The position numbers were made by a program, and so were the translations under genes. From the NCBI GenBank assembly GCA_010909165.1, contig VJWM01000119.1:1-64000 (forward strand): 64,000 nt of DNA. The letters run 5' to 3'. Positions 35,032-43,968 of this stretch are shown one piece after another (the first letter of the stretch is position 1; every line of letters begins with the position of its first letter). The notes beneath the pieces are model-generated. The model did no database searches. It was not told the origin of the DNA and saw only the letters and a list, made by a program, of their open reading frames with translations. Source of the stretch: Anthoceros angustus. Its lineage: Eukaryota; Streptophyta; Anthocerotopsida; Anthocerotales; Anthocerotaceae.

Positions 35032-35560
35032 ATGAGCTATTTCGATCTTTTGGCATTCCCAGCCAGTTCAAGGTGGAACCCAACCTGCTCAAAAAGCGGT
35101 TTTACGAGCTGAGCCGGGAGTACCATCCGATTTTTACACCCAGGCCGATGCCGATGCCCAGGCTGCTGCGCTCGAAAAAGCAGTACCCTGAACAAGGCTT
35201 TCAAGGCATTCCAGACTGAAGACGGTACCATCCAGTACCTGCTGACCGAAAAGGGCCTGTTGGAAGCCGAGGAAAAGTATGCCTCGACCCGCTGTTCCTG
35301 GGCGAGGTGATGGACATCAACGAGGCCCTGATGGACCTGGAAATGGACCCCGACGCCGCTGGCTTGGCCAAAGTGGAGAACGACACCCAAACCCTCTTAC
35401 AATCTATACGTCATGACGTGGAAAACATTCTGGACGGCTATCAGGAAGGTATTACTACCGAAGAAGAGCTGCAGGTAAAGGAGTACTACTACCGGAAAAA
35501 TACCTCGACCGAATTTTGGACAAAATCGACAGCCTGCGTAATATTGCAGCCCGCCAGTGA
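35032..35560 (+). CDS. hscB: HscB-type J-domain co-chaperone for iron-sulfur cluster assembly (frameshifted)
   Basis: A cytosolic co-chaperone of about 176 residues that brings scaffold-bound Fe-S clusters to the HscA chaperone. The start at 35032 gives MSYFDLFGIPSQFKVEPNLL across one shift, then KKRFYELSREYHPDFYTQAD, which includes the essential HPD tripeptide of the J domain. The C-terminal domain reads NKAFKAFQTEDGTIQYLLTE, then VMDINEALMDLEMD, matching HscB. The end LDRILDKIDSLRNIAARQ is recovered with one shift near 35500. The size is as usual. It is a single-copy core gene, yet it carries at least four frame changes. That supports sequencing error as the cause of breaks in the whole window. 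It stands 13 bases before a tRNA gene. Confidence 0.88.
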
Positions 35561-35573
35561 AGGCGGGTTTGAG

Positions 35574-35654
35574 GCCAGATGGCGGAATTGGTAGACGCGC
35601 TAGACTCAAAATCTTGTTCTCGCAAGGAGTGCAGGTTCGATTCCTGTTCTGGCA
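35574..35654 (+). tRNA. tRNA-Leu (anticodon CAA)
   Basis: The acceptor strands GCCAGAT and TTCTGGC pair, with a mismatch at the last position. The D arm is GGCGGAATTGGTAGACGCGC. The anticodon loop is CTCAAAA, giving CAA. There is a long class II variable arm (TTCTCGCAAGGAG) and a T arm GCAGGTTCGATTCCTGT. All are typical of bacterial tRNA-Leu. The CCA tail is not encoded. Confidence 0.9.
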
Positions 35655-35662
35655 CTAAAGTT

Positions 35663-35688
35663 ATAGGTCTTCCAATTGGAAGACCTAT
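35663..35688 (+). terminator. perfect inverted repeat, probable terminator behind tRNA-Leu
   Basis: ATAGGTCTTCC and its exact reverse complement GGAAGACCTAT are separated by AATT, a 26-base perfect palindrome 8 bases after the tRNA, followed by a short T run. It likely ends the hscB/tRNA transcript. Confidence 0.7.
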
Positions 35689-35738
35689 TTGCTAATCCAT
35701 GACAAATATGTAAACAATTTCCTGGCGGTTCTGAAATA

Positions 35739-35790
35739 CCTAAAGACTGAAAATCCTTGTGTCGGCGGTTCGATCCGCCCCACACCACGA
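35739..35790 (+). pseudogene. 3' fragment of tRNA-Phe (GAA), probable attachment-site scar of the accessory island
   Basis: The sequence reads as the 3' half of a tRNA-Phe: anticodon stem-loop AAGACTGAAAATCCTT with loop CTGAAAA (anticodon GAA), variable loop GTGTC, T arm GGCGGTTCGATCCGCC, and a 3' acceptor strand CCACACC followed by A. The T loop is one base short, in line with the indels elsewhere. The matching 5' acceptor strand (GGTGTGG) and D arm are not found upstream, so no complete tRNA is encoded here. Elements that insert into the 3' end of tRNA genes leave such fragments. Base composition changes to AT-rich just after it, and two copies of GGTACAACAT (35838-35847, 35849-35858) follow, possibly integrase-binding repeats. 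The assignment as an att site is inference. Confidence 0.6.
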
Positions 35791-35798
35791 AGAAAATG

Positions 35799-35833
35799 AA
35801 GCGGTTATAACAAAAGTTATAATCGCTTTTTCT
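35799..35833. terminator. bidirectional stem-loop terminator at the island edge
   Basis: AAGCGGTTATAAC (35799-35811) pairs with GTTATAATCGCTT (35816-35828) around a short AAAA loop, with one G-T pair, followed by TTTCTT on the plus side. On the minus strand an A/T-rich tail also follows. It would stop the minus-strand gene that enters from the island. Confidence 0.65.
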
Positions 35834-35834
35834 T

Positions 35835-36317
35835 GTGGGTACAACATAGGTACAACATTCTTTACGACGAACTCTACGTGCTTATTTATGTAGTCGGTAA
35901 TCAGGAAAGTACTTTCATGTCCCTCAACGTTTTCAAAAACCTGCTTGAAAATTTCCAATCTGAAATCAGGATCAAATGTTGTGTTATCACGTTCAGTACC
36001 GTGGATATACATCTCCCAATCTTCAACGGAAACTTTATCCTGATTGTCAAATAGTAACTTTGCAAGTTCTTGTTCAGCATCGGACGCCTTCAACAAATCT
36101 GTCCATTTCGAAAGCCAACCAATATCGCAATGTAATGTTGCGCTTTCATTAGGCTAAATCGTCCTCGTTAATATCGTAGTCCAATATGAGACTTTCGATA
36201 TCGAAGTATTTTGGATCATACTTGTAATCACCAATAGTTGCTTCCGGAGATTTCTTTTCGTTTGGTAATCCTTGAAAAGATTCTTTGCTTGAGTTTGAAA
36301 AATTCAATTTGGGTCAT
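35835..36317 (-). CDS. hypothetical protein at the left edge of the island (frameshifted)
   Basis: A minus-strand gene of about 160 residues that I do not recognise. It starts MTQIEFFKLKQRIF at 36317. After a shift it continues PEATIGDYKYDPKYFDIESL ILDYDINEDDLA, and after one more shift NESATLHCDIGWLSKWTDLL and KASDAEQELAKLLFDNQDKV. The rest is KVSVEDWEMYIHGTERDNTT, FRLEIFKQVFENVEGHESTF and LITDYINKHVEFVV. It is acidic and helical, with no signal peptide and no catalytic motif that I can name. The reading frame runs into the terminator stem, so the true stop is probably near 35835 with one more indel. It is divergent from the helicase operon across a 424-base gap and could be a regulator or cargo of the island; neither is shown. 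Confidence 0.5.
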
Positions 36318-36741
36318 AATATAATCTTTATGTTACCCAGACTTGTTATCTAAAACATTTTGCGTTCGTAATCTTTTGTTAGATAAAAGCCTGGAAAAAG
36401 GTTATATTATCTATTGGCTGATGAAATCTTTGCACGAACGAGCAGGCTTGCCAATAAGCCGTTGACATAAAGGTAACAGATACTTGGAATAGTTGAGCCG
36501 GAGATTTGGCGTGATCGATTAGCTTAGGCCTAGATTTTCACCCAACTTCTTCATGTGCACACGCACAGTATAACATACAGATAATCAGGATAATATGTAA
36601 CTTAACTTATTGCGCGTTTTTGTTTTCAGTTTATATTTACCCAAAGCCTAAAAGTTATTCTTGACACCTTTTCAATTCAGCGTTTCATTGGTAAGAAACG
36701 CAGTATTTTGAATGTTTAATAGTAGGCTAATTAGCAACTAA
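36318..36741. other. AT-rich intergenic region between divergent island genes
   Basis: No open frame with coding character is seen. The region must hold the promoters of the minus-strand hypothetical gene and of the plus-strand defence operon. A short inverted repeat GGCTT-GCCAAT-AAGCC lies at 36445-36460, directly before TTGACATAAAGG. It could be an operator, but one short repeat is weak evidence. I did not find a convincing Bacteroidota promoter pair. Confidence 0.4.
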
Positions 36742-39559
36742 ATGAATTTTACACCTTATCACGCCAAGTACATTGCCAGTGAATTAACCAAGAAGCGCGT
36801 CTGATAGTATTCAGAAGTTAGCCCGCCTTGGTTGACGCTCAAGTTGACCTTAATCCACATCAGGTTGAGGCCGCGCTATTCGCTTTTCAATCTCCTTTGT
36901 CAAAGGGAGCTATTTTGGCCGACGAGGTGGGGCTAGGAAAGACAATTGAAGCCGGATTAGTAATCTCAAAAATGGGCTGAAAGAAAACGGAAAATTTTGA
37001 TTATTACCCAGCTAATTTAAGAAAGCAATGGAGCCAGGAACTGCTGGACAAATTTTTCTTCCCTCTTTCATTTTAGAAGCGAAGCCATTTAACGAGTTGA
37101 TCAAAAGGCCGATTTAATCCTTTTGAACGCAATGACATTGTGATTTGCTCTATCAATTTGCAAGATCAAAGAATCTTACCTGAAGATGATTAATTGGGAT
37201 TTGTTATTGATGAAGCCCACCGTTTAAGAAATGTCTACAAACAATCCAATAAAATCGCAAAAGTCGATAAAAATTCAGTAGAAGAAGCACCTAAGATTCT
37301 TCTTACTGCAACTCCACTTCAAAAATAATCTGTTAGAACTATACGGGCTTGTGAGCATCATCGATGAATACACCTTTGGCGATTTGAAGCTTTAAATCTC
37401 AATATAGCAAGGTGAACGGCACCGCTGACGAAAGCACTTTTGAAGAATTGAAGGAACGACTGAAGCCGATTTGTAAAAGAACGCTTCGCCGTCAGGTTTT
37501 AGAATATATACGTTATACGAATAGGATTGCTTTAGTAGAAGAGTTTTATCCCACTGATGAAGAGCAAAACTTTATGATTTGGTAACAGAATATTTGCAAA
37601 GAGAAACTCTTTCGCTTTACCGGCCAGTCAAAGAAAATTGATGACCTTGATCCTAAGAAGGCTTTTGGCATCATCAACCTATGCAATTTCTGCAACGCTC
37701 GAATCTCTTGCCAATAAACTTGAGTCACTCATTAAGAACCAAGAAGCGAATGAAGCTGATAATGAGATTGCAGAAAATTTCTGAAACATTTGATGAATTG
37801 AAAGACGAATGGTCAGAAGAAGACGATGATGAAATAGCGCCTGTTTTCAGCGAACAAGATATTGCCAATATAAAAGAGGAAATGGCCTCACTCAAGGAGT
37901 TTGAAGCTTTGGCAAAATCCATTCAAGTTAACTCAAAGGGCAGAAATTATTTACCGCATTAGAAAAGGGTTTACTGAACTCGAACGATTGGGAGCACCTC
38001 GCAAGTCAATTATCTTTACGGAGAGCACTCGGACACAAGAGTATTTAAGGGCTTGCTTGAAGAGAACATATATACAGGAAAGGTTGCTTTTCAACGGAGT
38101 AAACAACGATAAAAATCCAAAGAGATTTACAAAGCCTGGGTTGAAAATATAAAGGGACGGACAGAGTAACAGGATCGAGAACTGCCGATATGCGGGCGGC
38201 ATTGGTGGATTATTTCAGAGACGAAGCAACTATTATGATTGTTACCGAAGCTGCTGCCGAAGGCATCAATCTTCAATTCTGTTCTTTGGTTATCAACTAC
38301 GATCTTCCATGGAATCCGCAAACGAATAGAACAACGAATAGGAAGGTCGCATCGTTACGGTCAAAAATTCGATGTTGTCGTAGTAAACTTTTTGAATAAG
38401 GCAAATGCCGCAGATGTAAGAGTTTATCAATTACTTGAACAAAAGTTCAATTTGTTTAACGGCGTTTTCGGAGCCAGTGACGAAGTGTTAGGAAGTATCG
38501 AAAGCGGATGGATTTTGAGAAAAGAATCGCTGCCATTTATCAGAATTGCCGCACACCTGATCAGATTGCCGATGCATTTAATAAACTGCAATCGGAACTC
38601 GAAGTAAGTATTTGATAACCTTAATAAAACACGTCAAAATCTATTGGAAAATTTGACGAGGAGGTACGAGAAGCTCCGTATCAACCTACAAGAAAGTAAA
38701 GAATACTTATCTAAGTATGAAGCTTGGTTGTGGGGTATTACGAAATATTACTTGGGAGAGGTGCTGAGTATGCTGCCGATGAGCATTTTCATTAAAAGAA
38801 ACCCTTTTGAGGGTGAAGTGATTCACCTGGCCCCTATCGGATAGGCAAGAACGTCGATGAATCTAATATATATAGAATAAACCATCCGCTTGCTCAGAAG
38901 ATCATTGAAAATGCAAAGGATTGTCGCTGCCTTCAAGAGAGTTGTCGTTTAACCTTTCCACGTCTCCTATAAAATATCAATCCTGAATTCATTGACAGGG
39001 AAATCAGGGTGGCTCTTAAAAAACTTTCCGTTACCACCTTTGATACGGAAGATCATGTAATACTTTCGGCACTTGTTGACGATGGTACTGAACTTGATAG
39101 CGAACAATGTGTGAGATTGTTTTCGGTAGAGGCAGATGAAGCGGATGTATCTGAGGTGTTTGATACCGCTGATGATAGCCTTGCTCCTATTTATGAGAGG
39201 AGAAAAGCCCAAATAGTTGACGGAATTAATGTGAAGAATGCGGCATACTTTGACGTGGAGATTGAGAAGCTAGATAAATGGGGCGAGGATCGAAGAAGCT
39301 CGCTGAAAATAACGCTGAAAGAATTGGATGAAGAAATTCGGAACCTAAAAAACAGGCCCGGCTTGCTAATCTCCCGAAAATTAAAACTTGAAAAGAACGG
39401 AAAAGTCTCGAAACCAAAAGGGATGAAGCTTGGAAAGAATATGACGGCGCTGCAAAGAAATAGATCAAACGAAGGATAAACTTCTGGATCAGATCGAGGA
39501 AAAGCTTGAACAAAAGATAAGAAGACTCCTTATTTCTTATTCGTTGGAATATAAAGTGA
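36742..39559 (+). CDS. SNF2/HepA-type DEAH helicase, first gene of the defence operon (frameshifted)
   Basis: An ATP-driven DNA translocase of about 940 residues. The start at 36742 reads MNFTPYHAKYIASELTKK. LNPHQVEAALFAFQSPLSKG leads into Walker A in ILADEVGLGKTIEAGLVIS (DEVGLGKT at about residue 60). The DEAH box is FVIDEAHRLRNVYKQSNKIA at about residue 156, and motif III is ILLTATPLQNNLLELYGLVS. The second RecA domain has RKSIIFTESTRTQEYL, then VTEAAAEGINLQFCSLVINY, and after a shift DLPWNPQRIEQRIGRSHRYG with the arginine finger region. A long C-terminal part with coiled coil follows (ITLKELDEEIRNLKNRP), ending LFLIRWNIK. Domain order and length fit the 'helicase-related' SNF2 proteins of defence islands. 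About a dozen frame changes occur. The next gene starts 5 bases later. Confidence 0.87.
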
Positions 39560-39564
39560 CACTT

Positions 39565-39764
39565 ATGAGCGAAAAAATCCTAATGATGTTCTTGCGATGA
39601 GATTGCCAAGAAGCTAATTGAAGAAGGTTTGATTGACAAATCTTCGGAGAAATCATTCATCAAAGGGCTTAGCGAAGGAAACTACAAAGAGGCTGATTGG
39701 AAGACCCTTTTTGGAAGAAGTTATCAATAAACCAAAACCTGACTCCGATGAAACTAAAAACTAA
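39565..39764 (+). CDS. small acidic protein of unknown function in the defence operon
   Basis: A protein of about 66 residues that needs two one-base corrections: it starts MSEK at 39565, continues with PNDVLADEIAKKLIEEGLID, then KSSEKSFIKGLSEGNYKEAD, WKTLLEEVINKPKPDSDETK, and stops at 39764. Most of it is predicted by eye to be two or three helices with an acidic tail. It has no signal peptide, no Cys pairs and no catalytic motif. It lies 5 bases after the helicase stop, and the ATPase start codon at 39749 is inside its last codons, so it is almost certainly translated with both neighbours. I do not recognise the family. A bridging subunit between helicase and ATPase is a reasonable guess and nothing more. 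Confidence 0.65.
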
Positions 39765-42127
39765 ACATTGATTCATTCAGAGGGGCAAGCTGCTCATTCT
39801 TGAATTTGACGGTGAAAAACGTCACAATGGTCTTTGGTGAAAAACGGGAACGGGAAATCAACCATTACCGATTCGCTAATTTGCCTTTGTACCGCTAATG
39901 ATCACGGTTCCTTGGATGACAAATCCTCGATAGATAAGTCGTTCTATACGTCAATATCGAGTAAGCCTGCGGATTTGAAGATCGAATTAAAAACGGATGT
40001 GGGGACTTTAAAACTTCCTTATCAGGAAAAGTTTTGCGAAAACCCTGCCGTCGGTCATCCGATTGTAAGGCATTTAAGACGTAGCCAAATCACACAGTTT
40101 ATCGAAGAACAGCCTCATAAGCGTTATGAGCAATTGCAATCCTTTATTAACGTAGGAAACATTGCAAAGAGTGAAGACTCTTTAAGGAAGTTGAATAAAG
40201 AAACAGAGGATGCACAAAAGATAGCGATTAGTACATTAAATAATGCGTCCACAACGCTAGAGCAGACTTGGGCGAATGAAGGAAAGCCGGAAAAGAATTG
40301 GGAAAGTTGGGCAAAAAGAATCTGCAAAAAGATGTTGCAGAAGAAACCAGGCTTAAACATTTAGAGGCGCTATTGCCAAATGGAGTTCTATCAAGGAGAC
40401 GGAGGCGAAACATAAGTCCGATGTTGACGAATTTGAAAAAGCTGCAAAAAGACACGCAGAAGAAAAGATGAAGAAAGCGCAGGAAGGAAATGAAAACGCT
40501 AATGCGGATCTTCTTTCCTTGTTGCAATCTGCACAGAAGTTCATATCGGGAAAGGAAGATGTTAAAAGTTGCCCTGTTTGCGAGAATACGGTCGAAAAAG
40601 GCCAACTTTTAAAGTCGCTTGATTCAAAAATTGGATCAATGAATTCATTTAAGGAAATTGTTCAAGCTTGTAAAACAGCACGAAAAGCTGCCGAGGAAAA
40701 ACAGAAAATTCAGGAATCAACTATTACAACATTTGTTCAGAAAATAACCGTGTTTGAACAGGGCATCACATCAATCACAGATAAACCATTCCCGGACATT
40801 ACAAAAGGTTGGCTTTCATAAAGTCTGGCGATACACCTGAACAAAAATTGGCGCTTTTATTAAGGCCTTTGATGAAATAGATAAGGAAATCGACACTGAA
40901 AGACAGACGGCGGAAAGATAAAAAGGCAATCGGTCAACACAACCTTATCAAAGACCAATACAAGTCCATATTGTCGTCCCGTGAAAATCAGCGGGCACAC
41001 AAACGTTACTGGTTGCCATTGGCAATACATTGAAGATTGTCGAAAAGCACGGAAAGATTTTGTTCAAAGCGAACTTGTTTCTATTTCATCTGATGTAGAT
41101 GCCTTGTATCAAAAGCTTCACCCAAACGAAAGTTTAGGCGGGATTTCTCTCACATTAAAACAAACAACAAAAATTCACTTGAACTCAGCGCTGATTTTAT
41201 ACTAAGTCCGGCATTACCCTCAATCGGTTTACAGTGAATCCCACTTAGATACATTAGGTATATGCGTGTTCATCGCCCTGGCAAAAAATACGGCGCAGCT
41301 AATTCGATACTGATTTTGGATGATGTCGTAATGTCGGTTGATGAAAACCACTTGGACAGATTTATAGGCCTTTTGCATGACGAAGCCGATAACTTCGCTC
41401 ACATTATCATCACCACCCATTACCGCCCTTGGAAAGACCGCTACAGATATAACAGAGCACCGAGTCAGAAGGTCCATTTCGTTGAATTAAGGCCATGGTC
41501 TTTGGGGAATGGTATCAGGGTTCAAAATGGAAAGCTTGCCATCGATGAATTGCGGCAGGCTCTTGCTGACCAAAGCCATTTCGACCGCCAAGCGATAACT
41601 AGTAAATCAGGAATAATACTGGAAAATATTCTGGACTATCTATCGGTATTATTTCAGTGCAGGGTACCTAGAAAAGCCTAAGAATGATTATCAGCTAAGA
41701 GAGCTTTTGGACTGCATATCAAGTAAGCTAATGAACCTATTGAAAGTTGAACATTTGGGCAAAAATGCATTAGGAAATACGACGGGACCGTAATCACAAA
41801 AACAACGGACTTGAAAACATTATTGAATAACATAAAGCAGTTAGCTATAGTCCGAAATTGGGTTGCACACTTCAACTATGACGGTTCGACGGTTAGTGAT
41901 GCCGATGTAGAAAAATTCAATATGACTTTAGAACTATCTGAGCTGATAACATGCCCTGACTCCGGCAATTTTCCTGATAGGAACAAGTCTGGTTCATATT
42001 GGGAGACGAAGAACGGATCGATCAGACTATACCTTACAAGAACCCTGATGACAAATCAAAACATAAAGATGTCACAGATAGAAAAGCTACCATTGACTTC
42101 AATGGATATCAAAGATTCACAAGTTGA
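39749..42127 (+). CDS. SMC/Rad50-like ATPase with zinc hook and C-terminal RNxxxH (HEPN-type) motif (frameshifted)
   Basis: An ABC-type ATPase of about 790 residues. The start at 39749 reads MKLKTLNIDSFRGA across a shift, then Walker A in GENGNGKSTITDSL (around 39838-39870). VRHLRRSQITQFIEE is followed by long coiled-coil segments (EEKMKKAQEGNENANADLLS). These flank a zinc-hook-like CPVC at 40570-40581 (about residue 274) in KSCPVCENTVEKGQLL. Walker B is SILILDDVVMSVDENHLDRF (about residue 520), with a switch His in HIIITTHYRPWKDRY. After the ATPase core there is a helical domain of about 150 residues with IVRNWVAHFNYDG. Its RNWVAH (41853-41870) is an exact RNxxxH motif of HEPN ribonuclease domains. 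It overlaps the genes on both sides. Multiple frame changes occur. Confidence 0.82.
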
Positions 42128-43966
42128 AAAACTGAAAGAACTGTTTCCTGAAGTTTTACGGAAGGAAACAAAATCGACTGGGAGAAATTAAAGCTCACGT
42201 TGGGTGAGAATATTGATCCGGGAAAGAACGTTTCGGCATGAATTGGCCGGGTAAGGCGGATTGTTTTAAAACTATTCATTCAACCAAGTGCCGCAACCCT
42301 GGTTCCTGATAGGGAAGAAAGTGTTGATTTCGATAACACCCAAAATCTTTTTTATTGAAGGCGATAACCTTGAAGTACTAAAGCTTTTGCAGAAAAGCTA
42401 TTTAGGCAAAATCAAGATGATTTATATCGATCCACCATATAACACCGGTAACGATTTTATTTATCCTGATAATTACGCAGAAAGCCTTAGTGCTTATTTA
42501 GAATACACAGGCCAGGTGGATACTGAAGGAAAGAAATTCTCAACGAACACAGAAACAGATGGTCGCTTCCATAGCAAGTGGATGAATATGATGTACCCTG
42601 AGACTGTTTCTTGCTAAAACTTGTTGACTGACGACGGTTGATTTTATTTCTATCGATGATGCTGAAGTTGATAATCTTAAAAATCTGCAATGAAATATTT
42701 GGAGAAGAAAATTTTATTGATCCTATAATCTGGAAGAAACGTTACGGCGGAGGGCAAAGAGAAATTTCTTGTGGCTCTACACGAATATATTCTTGTGTAT
42801 GCAAAGGATAAAATTAAGTTAGATAATTTCTTTATACCTCTCGATGAGGAATCGATCGATTAAGATATTATACTAACAAGGATGATAAATTTGCAAAACG
42901 GGAGGCTATAGAACGCATCCGCTAGAAGGGATGAAAAGCTTTGATGCTCGAGAAAATCTTGTATTTCCAATCAAGGCCCTGATGGAACAGAAGTATGGCC
43001 AAAGCGACAGTGGAGATGGGGCCGTGAAAGGGTTGAAGAGGCTTTAAACGATAACGAGATTGAGTTTACGAAGACAAAAATGGAGAATGGGTTTTATCTT
43101 CTAAACAATATTTGTATGATGAAACAGGTGAGATAAGAGATACAAAGCCTTTTCAATTATAGATGACATTTTCACCCAACATGGCACGAATGAAATTGTT
43201 GACATTTTTGGAAACGCTAAAATTTTCGATTACCCTAAGCCGTCAGAATTGATATTAAAACTTTTACAAATTGGTTTTGGATCAAGTGAGAATGGGATAC
43301 TCTTAGATTTCTTTTCAGGGTCATCAGCATCTGCCCATGTTGATACAGCTGAATACTCTTAAAAAGGAGATAGGAAATTTATTTGTGTCCAAATACCCGA
43401 ACCGGTTGGCGAAGCGATGCTCATAAAGCTGGCTTTAACAATATAGCAGATATAGGAAAAGAAAGGATAAGGAGGATCATCTCACGCTTTAAAGCAAACA
43501 AGTAAAGACAATGGGGCAAGTTCATTATTTCCCGAACATAAAGCTGTAGCCCAAGATTTGGGCTTTAGAGTATTGAAACTTCAAAAGTCTAATTTCAGAA
43601 GTTGGGACGCAGGTGTTTTAAAGGAGGCCACTGCAATTCAAACCGAATTAGACTTACATGCTCATCATGTATCAAGCCAAGCAAAAAATGAAGCCATTTT
43701 ATTTGAAATCTTGATCAAAGCAGGTTTGAGCCTTCTATTCCAATTAAGAGATTTGAAATCGCAGGCAAGGAACTTTTACCGTTGCTGAGGAGAGCTTATA
43801 ATATGCTTGGAAAAGAATCTGACCTATGATTTGATAAAATCTATTGCAGAAATTCAACCTACTCGAGTTATCTGCCTTGACGAAGGTTTCCAAAATAATG
43901 ATCAGCTAAAACAAATGCGGTTCAGATTATGAAGAGTAAAAGATCTTGAGCTTTAGAACCATATAA
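42102..43966 (+). CDS. mod: type III restriction-modification Mod: DNA methyltransferase and specificity subunit (frameshifted)
   Basis: A DNA-adenine methyltransferase of about 620 residues that also supplies sequence recognition for the Res partner. The start at 42102, inside the end of the ATPase gene, gives MDIKDSQVEKLKELFPEVFT, the usual Mod N-terminus. After a shift, FGMNWPGKADCFKTIH follows. The amino-methyltransferase motif IV is KMIYIDPPYNTGNDFIYPDN (DPPYN at 42429-42443). Because motif IV precedes motif I (LLDFFSGSSASAH near 43300-43340), it is a beta-class enzyme like other type III Mods. Between and after these lie the target-recognition segments (RGGYRTHPLEGMKSFDAREN across a shift). 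The end is SFRTI at 43966, three bases before res. Many frame changes occur. The recognition site is not predictable by eye. Confidence 0.88.
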
Positions 43967-43968
43967 CG

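Noticed and set aside
35606-35788. Minus-strand protein of 60 residues across the tRNA region
   Set aside because: It is an antisense frame over tRNA-Leu and the tRNA-Phe fragment.
39749-42127. Wadjet JetC-type or Septu ATPase
   Set aside because: No JetA, JetB, JetD or Septu nuclease partner lies beside it, and it is embedded between helicase and mod genes.
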